Assembly: GCA_025459125.1 (NCBI GenBank)
Contig: JALORE010000004.1
Coordinates: 1-55,678 of the forward strand
Reading direction: 5' to 3'
Length of the DNA: 55,678 nucleotides
DNA from: Planctomycetota bacterium
GTDB lineage: Bacteria; Planctomycetota; Phycisphaerae; Sedimentisphaerales; Anaerobacaceae
Shown piece by piece: positions 15,942-24,842 of the stretch. The notes beneath the pieces were generated by a model. It was given only the letters and a program-made list of their open reading frames with translations. It did no database searches and had not been told where the DNA came from. Position 1 is the stretch's first letter. Each line of letters starts with the position of its first letter. Position numbers and translations under genes: made by a program.

Positions 15942-17927
15942 ATGCTCGTGAGACCGCACACCATTCGCTTCCTGGGACTGGCCGCCATGATGATGGTGGG
16001 GACGCTGGTCCAGGTGGGGTCTGCGCAGTCGGGGGATCGCGTATCGTGGAGCCATCTTTCCAGTACCAAAGGCCAGATTCCGACGCCGGATCTGGGAAGG
16101 CAGGTAGCGACGCTGATCCTCGACGTCGACAAGGATGGGGTCAATGACTTCGTGGTCGCCAGCTACGAGAAAATGGTGTGGTTCCGCCGCTCGGCCGAGG
16201 GCTGGACCCGGTTCGCGGTGGAGAACGGCGACAAGACGGTGCGCATGGAGGCCGGGGGGGACGTTCTGGACATCGATGGCGACGGTGACCTGGACATCCT
16301 GATGGGCGCCCAGTCCAAGGCCGGGGAGATCTGGTGGTGGGCGAACCCGTACCCGGAGTACCAGATCGACCAGCCCTGGAAGCGGCACGAGGTCATCGCC
16401 GTGGGCGGCACCCACCACGATCAGATCTTTGGCGACTTCGATGGCGACGGGAAGGTCGAACTGGCCTTCTGGTACAACCGTGGTCTGCAGTTGTTCCTGG
16501 CTGAAATCCCGGCCGATCCGACCCAGTCGTGGCCGGTCACGCAAATCGCCAAGCTTGGTCCCGGCCAGCCTCCGGAAGGTTTCGCCAAAATCGATCTCAA
16601 CGGCGATGGCAAGCTGGATATCGTCAGCGGCGGCCACTGGTTCGAGCACGTCGAGGGTACGACCTTCAAGGTCCATGTGGTGGACGTGGAGTATCGCTTC
16701 AGCCGCACCGCGGCAGCCGATCTGATTGAAGGCGGCTGGCCGGAGATCGTCATCGGCTCCGGCGATGGCATCGGGCCGCTGGCTTTGTACGAGCACCAGG
16801 ACGGAAGCTGGACCAGACGTGTGCTCATCGAGCGCGTCGATCACGGCCATACGCTGCGGGTCGGCGACCTGGACCGGGATGGCCACTCCGATATCTACAC
16901 CGGGGAGATGTACAATCCCGGCGCCGGCGCCAATTGCCGGCAGTGGGTCCTCTACGGGGACGGCAAAGGCAATTTCCAGACCCAGTTGCTCTCGACCGGG
17001 ATCGGCTGCCACGAGTCGCGGATCGGCGACCTGGATGGCGATGGCGATATCGACATCCTGCACAAGGACTTCCAGCAGGAGCGACGGGTCGATGTCTGGC
17101 TCAACCAGGGCACGCGTCCCGGCGCCCGCGGCGTCGGCACCAGCGCCAGCTTCAAGGGCCCCGTCGGTCTGCAGCTTTACAGCCTGCGCGATATCTTCAA
17201 GGACAATGTGCCGCTGGGGCTGCAGATCACGCGAGACTTCGGTTTCGTGCAGGTCGAGTTGGCAGGGACGTATGGGCTGACACCCGCGCAGTTCCTGCAA
17301 CGACTCCGGTGGAACGGCCTGGAGCCGATCGGGGGGCACTGGTCCTACGAGCAATGGGAGAAGAATCCCGAGGCCGCGGTCAACGAGGCCAAGGCACTCG
17401 GCTTGCCCTATGCCGGCTGTGCATGGATTCCCCACGAGGGTCAGTTCGATGAAGCCACCTGCCGTCGGGCGGCAGCGGTCTTCAACAACGCAGGCGAAGT
17501 CGCGGCCGCTCAGGGGATCCGGTTCTACTACCACAACCACGGCTACGAATTCGTACCCCACGGCGACGGCACGCTCTTTGACCTGCTGATGCAAGAGACC
17601 AAGCCCGAGTTTGTCACTTTCCAGATGGACGTCTTCTGGACCGTTCATCCGGGCCAGGACCCGGTCCGGCTCCTGCGGAAGTATCCCCAGCGCTGGGAGC
17701 TGTTCCACATCAAGGATCTGAAGAAGGGCGTGGCCACCGGCAAGCTGACCGGCTCGGAGGATGTCCGCAACGATGTGGCGCTGGGCACCGGCCAGATCGA
17801 CCTGTCAAAGATTCTCCGCACCGCCCAGGAGGTTGGCGTGAAGTACTACTTCATCGAGGACGAGTCCCCGACCGTGCGCACCCAAGTTCCCCAAAGCTTA
17901 CGGTTTCTTGCGTCACTTTCCTGGTGA
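15942..17927 (+). CDS. FG-GAP propeller fused to a sugar-isomerase-like TIM barrel
   Basis: A 661-residue exported protein with two halves. After a signal peptide (about 1-29), residues 50-400 carry repeated FG-GAP/VCBS calcium loops (DVDKDGVNDFVV, DIDGDGDLDILMG, DFDGDGKVELAFW, DLNGDGKLDIVSGG, DLDGDGDIDILHK), expected to form a beta-propeller. From about residue 405 (GPVGLQLYSLRDI) to the end is a xylose-isomerase-like TIM barrel with FYYHNHGYEF, FQMDVFWTVHPG, ELFHIKDLK and YYFIEDESP, the usual metal-site strands. The join lies in one uninterrupted frame. A secreted barrel tethered to a propeller suggests extracytoplasmic binding or conversion of a sugar. The start is the ATG after GGAGG. The next gene begins 6 nt downstream. 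Confidence 0.87.
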   Translation: MLVRPHTIRFLGLAAMMMVGTLVQVGSAQSGDRVSWSHLSSTKGQIPTPDLGRQVATLILDVDKDGVNDFVVASYEKMVWFRRSAEGWTRFAVENGDKTVRMEAGGDVLDIDGDGDLDILMGAQSKAGEIWWWANPYPEYQIDQPWKRHEVIAVGGTHHDQIFGDFDGDGKVELAFWYNRGLQLFLAEIPADPTQSWPVTQIAKLGPGQPPEGFAKIDLNGDGKLDIVSGGHWFEHVEGTTFKVHVVDVEYRFSRTAAADLIEGGWPEIVIGSGDGIGPLALYEHQDGSWTRRVLIERVDHGHTLRVGDLDRDGHSDIYTGEMYNPGAGANCRQWVLYGDGKGNFQTQLLSTGIGCHESRIGDLDGDGDIDILHKDFQQERRVDVWLNQGTRPGARGVGTSASFKGPVGLQLYSLRDIFKDNVPLGLQITRDFGFVQVELAGTYGLTPAQFLQRLRWNGLEPIGGHWSYEQWEKNPEAAVNEAKALGLPYAGCAWIPHEGQFDEATCRRAAAVFNNAGEVAAAQGIRFYYHNHGYEFVPHGDGTLFDLLMQETKPEFVTFQMDVFWTVHPGQDPVRLLRKYPQRWELFHIKDLKKGVATGKLTGSEDVRNDVALGTGQIDLSKILRTAQEVGVKYYFIEDESPTVRTQVPQSLRFLASLSW

Positions 17928-17933
17928 GGGCGA

Positions 17934-19223
17934 ATGATGAGGAAGAATGTACGCGTCAAGTACTCTCTGTCGCGCCCGGGTTTGGTGTGCGTGGTAGGAT
18001 TGTCAGTTCTTCTGGGCGCAAGCCCCGGTTGGAGCCAGCCGAAACCGGGTGATATCTTCCGGGAGTTCACGTTCAACTATGGCAAGACTCAGAAGGTGCA
18101 GTTCTCTGAGCTGGACCCCAATTGCCCGCGCAAGAAGGACCCGGCCTTCGGCATGCGCGACAAGGCGCACCAGGTACCCAAGAATATCGACATCGACCTG
18201 GACCGGGCCGTCCGGGCCGAGATGAGCGTCGAGTACTGGGGCGGCCACATCGGCACCGCCGGGCAGAAGTTCCGCGTCAATGGGCACGACTGGATCCCAG
18301 TGCCCCAGCCGACGGGGATGTCGGGCCATCCCTCCTGCTACTACCGCACGTTGCTGGGCAACAACGCCGTCCCCGTCCCGCTGGACCACCTGCGGCAGGG
18401 CACGAACGTCGTCCAGTTCACCGCCGGACCCCAGATCAAGTACAACTTCAACTGGGGCTTTTACTGGATCTACGACTTCACCATCCGCGTCTACTACGAT
18501 GCTGCGAAGCCGCATCCAATGGGCCGGATCGCCTCGCCCACGGCCGGCGAGGTCCTGGGTGACAGACCGGCCATCTCGGCCGAGGTCGCTACCTCGGGCG
18601 CCGCCGTGCGGCAGGTGGACTTCGTCGGTCTCTGCGAGGACTACAACTGGTCCGGCGACGGCCCGTTCCGCCAATGGCAGTACCACACCGAACATGGCGT
18701 GCGTAAGCACCACATCGGCACGGCCACCGGCGCACCCTTCCGGGTCGTCTGGGAGAACGAGTGGGTCCCGGACCAGGATCAGCCGATGGAAATCGCGGCG
18801 ATTGTTGCTGACACTACCGGCATGTCCTTCATGACGCCGGCAGTGACGAGCCTGGGCCTCAAGCGTGCGAAGCGCTCCGTAAAGATGTACCGGGCCACCG
18901 AGGTCCCGGAAGCGTTTGGTGTGCGCGTCCAGAAGCGGATGACGTGCAAGATCTCAATGCCCGATTCTCCGCAGGGCGCGACGAAGGCCCGGTTGTTGCT
19001 GTCCACCTGGTCGGCCGCCCACGCCGATGAGATCGGCTGGAACGACCGCCAGCTGGTCGAACGCGTGGGGGTCGTGCACAACTACAGCTTCGATACGATC
19101 GACGTCCCGCTGGACCTGCTCCACCAGGGCGACAATTCGTTCTCCATCTACTCCGCGACGACCGAGCACGCGGCCGAGGTCAACTGGCCCGGCCCGGTGC
19201 TGTTGGTCGAGTTCACCAAGTAA
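17934..19223 (+). CDS. Secreted protein of unknown function
   Basis: A 429-residue protein with a signal peptide (hydrophobic LVCVVGLSVLLGASPGWSQ, cleavage about residue 34). I do not recognise a catalytic family. Visible are a first beta-rich half with GGHIGTAGQKFRVNGHDWI and TNVVQFTAGPQIKYNFNWGF, and a second with ISAEVATSGAAVRQVDFVG, which resembles the Ig-like domain of carbohydrate-active proteins, then a C-terminal beta-sandwich (DTIDVPLDLLHQGDNSFSI). The two similar phrases DHLRQGTNVVQF and DLLHQGDNSFSI suggest an internal duplication. It lies between the FG-GAP/TIM fusion and a sulfatase on one strand with short gaps, so a part in the same glycan process is likely. Confidence 0.8.
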   Translation: MMRKNVRVKYSLSRPGLVCVVGLSVLLGASPGWSQPKPGDIFREFTFNYGKTQKVQFSELDPNCPRKKDPAFGMRDKAHQVPKNIDIDLDRAVRAEMSVEYWGGHIGTAGQKFRVNGHDWIPVPQPTGMSGHPSCYYRTLLGNNAVPVPLDHLRQGTNVVQFTAGPQIKYNFNWGFYWIYDFTIRVYYDAAKPHPMGRIASPTAGEVLGDRPAISAEVATSGAAVRQVDFVGLCEDYNWSGDGPFRQWQYHTEHGVRKHHIGTATGAPFRVVWENEWVPDQDQPMEIAAIVADTTGMSFMTPAVTSLGLKRAKRSVKMYRATEVPEAFGVRVQKRMTCKISMPDSPQGATKARLLLSTWSAAHADEIGWNDRQLVERVGVVHNYSFDTIDVPLDLLHQGDNSFSIYSATTEHAAEVNWPGPVLLVEFTK

Positions 19224-19255
19224 CCATGATGCTACGCTATAAGGAGGATCCACGA

Positions 19256-20755
19256 ATGAGAATGTCACAGCTGAAGTACTGGCTGATCGCCCTGACGTTG
19301 GCAGTCATCCCGGTGCGTACGTTCGCTGCCGACCGGATGCCGGACACGTCGAAGATGAATGTTCTCTTCATCATCGCGGAGGACTGGAGCGCCAACACGC
19401 CGGGCTGCTACGGCAACCCGATCTGCAAGACCCCCAACTTGGATCGGTTTGCCACCAGCGCCGTCCGCTTCGACTCGGCATACGTGCAGGCCATCTGCTG
19501 CAATCCCTCGCGCAGCTCGTTCCTGAACGGCCTGCGTCCGCTCACGAGCCGGGTCTGGAACAATAGCCAGGAAATGGACCAGCGCCTGCCGCCCGGCACG
19601 CAGAGCCTGCCGGAGCTGCTCAAGAAACGAGGCTTCTATACCGCGGTCATCGGCAAGTTCTTTCACACAGTCGAGTACGCGGAGAGGCAATTGCTGGCCT
19701 TCGACCGGATCGAAAGCTATGGCAAGCCGCCGGGATGGAAGGGACCCGATCCGATCCGGACGTTCCCTCCCGTCAAGCGCGCTGCGGCGCAAAGAGACCC
19801 TGCTCCCCGGGACAAGAACAGCAAGGCCTACCGTGAATGGCGGGCCCGCAACTCCGACCGCTACGGCGATTCCGGTCTGGCGCCCGAGGAGGAAGGCGAC
19901 TACCGCAACGCACAGATCGCCTGTGCCCTGCTGAAGGAATTCGCCCAGACGAAGAAGCAGTTCTTCCTGTCGATGCACCAATCGCGTCCGCACACGCCGC
20001 TGGTGGCGCCGAAGAAGTACATCGACATGTATGATCCCGCCAAGATCCCGGAGCCGCCCGCGCCGCCCAAGGTCGAGACCAGTCTCTATCCCCGGCGCGT
20101 GACGGTCGGCAACCCGGACATCTTCATGAACCGCCAGCCGACGCCGCAGCAGGTGAAAGAGGCTATCGCCGCCTATTACGCCTGCGTGAGCTTCATTGAC
20201 AGCAATATCGGTATGGTTCTCGACGAGCTGGAAAAGCAGGGCTTGGCCAAGAGCACGATCGTCTTCATCATGGGTGACCACGGTTTCCACCTGGGCGATC
20301 ACGGCTTCTGGTCCAAGTACTCGATGCTCGAAAGCACCCGGCGGGCGCCGCTGTGGGTCCGCGTGCCGGGCGCGCCGGCCAACGGCCAGGTCTGCCGTGA
20401 GTTCGTGGAGTTCGTGGATCTTCTGCCCACCGTTGGCGAGCTCGTCGGCCTGGATCGGCCTGCCAACCTGGAGGGACTGAGCTTCGCGCCGCTGCTGGTC
20501 AATCCGAACCAGTCGTGGAAGAAGGCGGTGTTCCTGGTCGAGAACGAGAACAGCCAGGTCGTGCGGACCCGCAAGTTCAGCTACCTGGAGTTCGGCAAAG
20601 GCCCGGTTCCCGCAGCACTCTTTGATCTCGAGAAGGACCCGTGGGAAACGGTTAACCTGGCGGACGATCCTGCGTACGCCAAGACCAAGCAGGAAATGGC
20701 CGAGCTGCTGAAAGCCGGCTGGAAGGCGGCGCTGCCCGATTGGGCGGCAAAGTAG
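19256..20755 (+). CDS. Secreted sulfatase, iduronate-2-sulfatase-like (S1 type)
   Basis: A 499-residue type I sulfatase with a signal peptide (1-25). NVLFIIAEDW (35-44) holds the first calcium ligands. CNPSRSSFLNG (82-92) is the C-x-P-S-R maturation motif, with Cys82 expected to become formylglycine. VIGKFFH, HQSRPHTPLVAP and IMGDHGFHLGDHG supply the other metal and substrate residues. The order and the GDHGFHLGDHG string match iduronate-2-sulfatase/choline-sulfatase-like members that desulfate glycans. AAGGAGG lies 8 nt before the chosen ATG; a longer frame begins upstream of that site. The stop codon lies inside a 29-nt hairpin. No maturase gene is present in the window. Confidence 0.92.
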   Translation: MRMSQLKYWLIALTLAVIPVRTFAADRMPDTSKMNVLFIIAEDWSANTPGCYGNPICKTPNLDRFATSAVRFDSAYVQAICCNPSRSSFLNGLRPLTSRVWNNSQEMDQRLPPGTQSLPELLKKRGFYTAVIGKFFHTVEYAERQLLAFDRIESYGKPPGWKGPDPIRTFPPVKRAAAQRDPAPRDKNSKAYREWRARNSDRYGDSGLAPEEEGDYRNAQIACALLKEFAQTKKQFFLSMHQSRPHTPLVAPKKYIDMYDPAKIPEPPAPPKVETSLYPRRVTVGNPDIFMNRQPTPQQVKEAIAAYYACVSFIDSNIGMVLDELEKQGLAKSTIVFIMGDHGFHLGDHGFWSKYSMLESTRRAPLWVRVPGAPANGQVCREFVEFVDLLPTVGELVGLDRPANLEGLSFAPLLVNPNQSWKKAVFLVENENSQVVRTRKFSYLEFGKGPVPAALFDLEKDPWETVNLADDPAYAKTKQEMAELLKAGWKAALPDWAAK

Positions 20756-20779
20756 CATGGGCAGGATGCCCGTGCTACT
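20751..20779. terminator. Hairpin between convergent genes, holding both stop codons
   Basis: AGTAGCATGGGCA (20751-20763) pairs with TGCCCGTGCTACT (20767-20779) through 13 bp with one G-T pair and a 3-nt loop. The TAG of the sulfatase (20753-20755) and the TAG of the minus-strand isomerase-like gene (20775-20777) are both within the arms. There is no T-run, so it is either a bidirectional stop structure or a dispersed repeat that landed at the gene ends. Confidence 0.55.
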
Positions 20780-21770
20780 GCGCGGGAGGCTGCTTGTGGC
20801 CCGTGTAGGCACCCAGCTTCAGCAATAATCCCTTCATGAAGGCCAGCGACGTCCTGTATCGCTCGTCCACGAGTGGGAGCGTGCCAAGTTTGTGCCCGCG
20901 GATAATGGGAGAGCACTGTTCGGCCGAGAGCAGGCCATCGTAGCCGATTTCCTGGCAGGCCTTGAGGAAGGCTTCCCACGGCAGCGGGTCGAGCTCCTCC
21001 CCGGGCGTGACTTCCTCCCAGCCGGCCGGCGCCCCGCCGACGGTGTAGATCTTACGCAACGAGATCGTGTGGGAGTAAACCATCAGGCCCTTCATCCGCA
21101 GGACCGTCCGCCGCACGAAGTCGGGGTCTGGCGACTCGATCAGCGGCAGATCCAAGCCGACCTTCAGGCTCGGCACATCGATCTCGGCAAGCAGTTCCAG
21201 CGTGTCGTCATTGTTCATGGTGATTTCGGGATGCGTCTGGAGCGCCAGGGTGATGCCCTCGTCCTGTGCGTACAGCGCCACCTCCCGGATACCGCGCCGG
21301 ACCTGGTCCCAGGCCTCCAGCCAGTCCTCGCCGCGTGAGACCCGCCGTGAGCGCGACTCGAAGCTCGGCAGCCCGTAGCCCTGCCCGGCCAACGGGTTCT
21401 GGAAGTAGCCATAGAAGCCCGCCAGGATGCGGACAATGCCTGCCCCAAGATCATTCGCGAGCCGGATGCACTCCCGCACGTAGAGGATTTCTTTCTCCTG
21501 CGGATACAGGAGTACGTGGTTCGCTTCCAGAAAGCTGGTGCAACAGACAACGGCGCCCATCTCCAGGTCAAGCTGGGCGTAGAGGTCCTTGAGACGCCGG
21601 CGCCGGTCCTGGTTGAGGTCCAGTGGGAACCCCAGGGGCCGATGTGCATAGATACACGCGGCGTCATAACCAAACTGTGCAGCTCGGCGGACCGCGTCCT
21701 CCAGGGCAAGCTGCTCGCCCGGTGTGGTGAAGTAGCCCCCGTATCCAATGGTGTCCAGACTCAGTCTCAT
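20775..21770 (-). CDS. Sugar phosphate isomerase/epimerase-like TIM barrel
   Basis: A 331-residue protein of the xylose-isomerase-like superfamily, starting MRLSLDTIGYGGYF and lacking a signal peptide. Barrel motifs include YDAACIYAHRP, GIVRILAGFYGYF, ITLALQTHPEITM (histidine about 187), LKVGLDLPLIESPD (aspartate about 211), MVYSHTISLRK (histidine about 239) and LLSAEQCSPIIRG (glutamate about 292). The ATG overlaps the stop of the 982-residue FG-GAP gene by 4 nt (ATGA), so the two are translationally coupled. Substrate unknown. Coupling to a secreted FG-GAP protein recalls the FG-GAP/TIM fusion at 15942-17927. Confidence 0.85.
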   Translation of the reverse strand: MRLSLDTIGYGGYFTTPGEQLALEDAVRRAAQFGYDAACIYAHRPLGFPLDLNQDRRRRLKDLYAQLDLEMGAVVCCTSFLEANHVLLYPQEKEILYVRECIRLANDLGAGIVRILAGFYGYFQNPLAGQGYGLPSFESRSRRVSRGEDWLEAWDQVRRGIREVALYAQDEGITLALQTHPEITMNNDDTLELLAEIDVPSLKVGLDLPLIESPDPDFVRRTVLRMKGLMVYSHTISLRKIYTVGGAPAGWEEVTPGEELDPLPWEAFLKACQEIGYDGLLSAEQCSPIIRGHKLGTLPLVDERYRTSLAFMKGLLLKLGAYTGHKQPPAQ

Positions 21771-24715
21771 CGTTCTCCTTTCGATTCGGACAGTTGGGCG
21801 CGGAGCGACTCATAGGCCGGCGAGCCGGGCCGGTGCAGGGTGAGCACCGTGCGGATTTCCAGATCGGGGTATTCCGCCTCGGAGATCTTCCCGTCGCCGT
21901 CGGCATCGAAATCGTTCTTCCGCGGATTGACCAGGGTGTAGGCGGTGTCGGGAGCGAAGGCTTGGCTCCAGTCCCAGTCCGTCACGTGCTTGTCCTGGTT
22001 GGGTCCCTGGCCATAGTACATATGCGCGACATCGAGGGCTCGTACCGTGCCGATCAGCTCGTATACCCACGGCTGCTCCGGCGCCGGTGGCTCGAGATGC
22101 GTCAGCAGCAGTGGGGGCGACGCAATGTGGCGGATGACCGGGTCTTTGGGGAGGTTCCACCACCCGAACTGGACATGCATGGGTGATTTCCAGGCCCGCT
22201 CCATCCGGACCACCTCCACCCGCCAGTGGTAGACTCCAGCGTCGAACAGCGACGGCGCGCCTGCACGCCAATCGAGCGGTGCTTCGGGATTGGTCTTGCG
22301 GTGGGTTTGGAAATCCCAATTGGAGTACAGTTGCCGATCGCCGCGATGAGTGATTTCCAGATCGAACAGGGGGAAGCCCGTCGGTTTGCCCGTTGACACG
22401 GGTGCGACAGCGTCGGGCGTCAGAGCTTGATTCTCGTAGAGCAGGACGCGGCTGTGACGCCAGCCGATGGAGAGAATATCCAGGTCGCCGTCATTGTCCA
22501 TGTCCGCGAGGATGGCGCCGTCATGATGCTCGTCGCCGACGGAAATGACGTGGTCTTGCCATGCATCGCCCTTGCCATCGGTGTTCTCGATGATGTGCAG
22601 CTTGGCGGTGGCGGGGTCCTTGTAGTTGTGCTCGCCCACGACCACATCAGAATCGCCGTCGCGGTCGAGGTCGGCCACATCCATGCTCATGGGTCCGACT
22701 ACGTCGGCGATCACGTGCTCGGTCCAGGTGTCCATCGCCTTTTCGGGCTGCTCGTACCACGCCAGTTTGCCGGGGATGTTGATGGCCTCGAAGCCGACCA
22801 CTGCATCCAATCGTCCGTCGCTGTTGATATCGGCCAGGCGGGTGCGATCCGGATGGCCCTCCACGGGATTGAGCGTGTGGAGTGTCCACGCCTTGCCTGC
22901 CTGGCTGCGCAGCCACTTGGTCCCGAGGAGCAGGTCCACACTGGTGTTGTTGTCGATCTGCCCCGCGGTGACTTGCTCGTCCTGGGAGATGTCGGAGATC
23001 TTGCGCCAGGGCCAGGTCTCCGTGACGGGATTCTTCGGCACCGTGAACATCTGAATGCCCTGGTTCGCCCGGTGCCAGGACAGCGCTACTTCGCGGCGGC
23101 GGTAGGCGGTGAAAATGGTCGTGCAGCCCTGCAGGAAATCACCGCTGGCGGGGGCCAGGTTCGTGTGAATGGTGAAGTTCCCGCAGCCGTCGTTGCGGGC
23201 CCAGGCGAAGTTGGCGCTCGCGGCGGGTGTTTTGCCCTGGGTGCCGAGGATGTCCAGCGCGCCGTCGAGATCGAAATCACAGATCACCGCGGCGTCGTTC
23301 AAGGGATCGCCGATGGTCTGCCGCGGCCAGGCAGCCTCTCCAGCGGAGGGCGGCTGGGCTACACGGCCGGGATTGCGGTACCAGAAGCCGCCGCTGACGA
23401 TGTCCCGCAGGCCGTCGCCGTCGAGGTCGCCGCTGCGGATGAAGGCGGCACCCCAGGGTCGCTTGGGGTCGATGACGTGCCGCTGCCAGCGGTCCAGCGC
23501 CAGGGCGGGGGCAGGTCGATTCGTCAGATTCTCCCAGAGATCGATGGGTGTGTCGCCGCCGTAGTTGCCGTGGTTGGCGCCAATGATGTCGATGTCGCCG
23601 TCGTTGCCGATGTCCGCGACGCGGACGTTATGCGAGCCGGTCCAGCCGATCACCTGCTGCCGCCAGCGCAGAGCCCGGCCTTCATTGAAGTAGATGCTCA
23701 CGCGCCGCTGCGCCGATTGCTCCATCTCGGCGGCCACCACGTCCAACTCGCCGTCATGGTTCACGTCCACTGTTTTGAACGTGTGGATGAAGGCCACATC
23801 GTCGGCGATGACATGCTCCTGCCAGGGGCCCTTCTTGGGGTCCGCCGTCTCGTACCAGACGAGCCGGCCGGTCGTCTCCGCGGGCGCCAGCAGCACGTCC
23901 ACGCGGCCATCGTGGTTGATGTCCACGATGTGGACCCCGCAGTCATCGGGCCAGCCGGGCGCGATCTCGTGCCGTTGCCACTCGGTACCTTTGTCGGCCG
24001 GCGTTTCCAGCCAATAGCCATCCTGTGCGATGTCGAGATCGCCGTCGCCGTCGAGGTCGCCCAGGGCCGTCCCGCCCCGGCCGCCGGTGGGGATGGCGAT
24101 CTTGCGCCAGGAGTCAGGGGTCTCTTGCAGGAAGACGCGCGTGCGGCCGTGACGGACTACCACATCGAGCCGGCCGTCGCGGTCCACGTCGCCGACTTCG
24201 AGGTCGTGGGCGTCTTCCTCGTCGATCCGGTGGATGGGCCAGGGCGTCGTTGCGGGCGGGCCCTGCGGACGGGGATTCTCGAACCAGACCAGGCCGGTGC
24301 CGCCCAGCGGGATGACCACATCGAGGTCCCCGTCTTTGTCGACGTCGCCCACCTGCATGTCGGTGGTGAAGGAACCGCCGGCGATGCGGTGCTTGGTCCA
24401 GTTGGGGTAGGCGTACCAATGGAGGCCCTGGCCGTAGGCACTGGCCGCCAGCACATCCGCGAACCCGTCACCGTCGATGTCGCCCACGGTCTTGCAGTGG
24501 GGGTACGTGGGGTTGTCGCTGTCAATGACGATGTGCCGAAACGGCGTCGAGGGGCTCCCCACCACGGTCGTGGGCGTTGGGGACCCCGGCCCACCGGGAT
24601 GTGTCTCCTGGGACGCCCTGATAGATGCACCATAGATGACGCCAAGTGCCACTGCGAACGCGAGAAAGTCGCCGGCAGGGCGGGGCCTCAGCCCAAACGT
24701 TCCGTGTTCTGCCAC
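21767..24715 (-). CDS. Giant secreted FG-GAP/VCBS repeat protein with C-terminal EF-hand
   Basis: A 982-residue exported protein. After an N-terminal hydrophobic segment (about 15-33), some fourteen FG-GAP-type calcium loops run from about residue 75 to 790 (for example DIDGDGFADVLAAS, DVDKDGDLDVVIP, DLDGDGDLDIAQD, DMDNDGDLDILSI), enough for two beta-propellers. The C-terminal 190 residues form a different domain, with YHWRVEVVRMERAW and an EF-hand loop DADGDGKISEAEYPDL (about 940-957). Residues at about 452-462 (VAQPPSAGEAAW) come from a repeat element in frame. No catalytic motif is seen. Glycan or cell-surface binding is the usual inference for such proteins. It is coupled to the isomerase-like gene by an ATGA overlap. 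Confidence 0.85.
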   Translation of the reverse strand: MAEHGTFGLRPRPAGDFLAFAVALGVIYGASIRASQETHPGGPGSPTPTTVVGSPSTPFRHIVIDSDNPTYPHCKTVGDIDGDGFADVLAASAYGQGLHWYAYPNWTKHRIAGGSFTTDMQVGDVDKDGDLDVVIPLGGTGLVWFENPRPQGPPATTPWPIHRIDEEDAHDLEVGDVDRDGRLDVVVRHGRTRVFLQETPDSWRKIAIPTGGRGGTALGDLDGDGDLDIAQDGYWLETPADKGTEWQRHEIAPGWPDDCGVHIVDINHDGRVDVLLAPAETTGRLVWYETADPKKGPWQEHVIADDVAFIHTFKTVDVNHDGELDVVAAEMEQSAQRRVSIYFNEGRALRWRQQVIGWTGSHNVRVADIGNDGDIDIIGANHGNYGGDTPIDLWENLTNRPAPALALDRWQRHVIDPKRPWGAAFIRSGDLDGDGLRDIVSGGFWYRNPGRVAQPPSAGEAAWPRQTIGDPLNDAAVICDFDLDGALDILGTQGKTPAASANFAWARNDGCGNFTIHTNLAPASGDFLQGCTTIFTAYRRREVALSWHRANQGIQMFTVPKNPVTETWPWRKISDISQDEQVTAGQIDNNTSVDLLLGTKWLRSQAGKAWTLHTLNPVEGHPDRTRLADINSDGRLDAVVGFEAINIPGKLAWYEQPEKAMDTWTEHVIADVVGPMSMDVADLDRDGDSDVVVGEHNYKDPATAKLHIIENTDGKGDAWQDHVISVGDEHHDGAILADMDNDGDLDILSIGWRHSRVLLYENQALTPDAVAPVSTGKPTGFPLFDLEITHRGDRQLYSNWDFQTHRKTNPEAPLDWRAGAPSLFDAGVYHWRVEVVRMERAWKSPMHVQFGWWNLPKDPVIRHIASPPLLLTHLEPPAPEQPWVYELIGTVRALDVAHMYYGQGPNQDKHVTDWDWSQAFAPDTAYTLVNPRKNDFDADGDGKISEAEYPDLEIRTVLTLHRPGSPAYESLRAQLSESKGER

Positions 24716-24842
24716 GATGGGACCTCCTTATCGACCTCTCTTGAGTTGAGAAACATGAATCGCCAGACGGCTGCGACAACGCGGCTCGTCTTTGTGCCTG
24801 GCGTTGATCTCGTTGCAGGACCTCCACGCCAATCTTGCGGGG

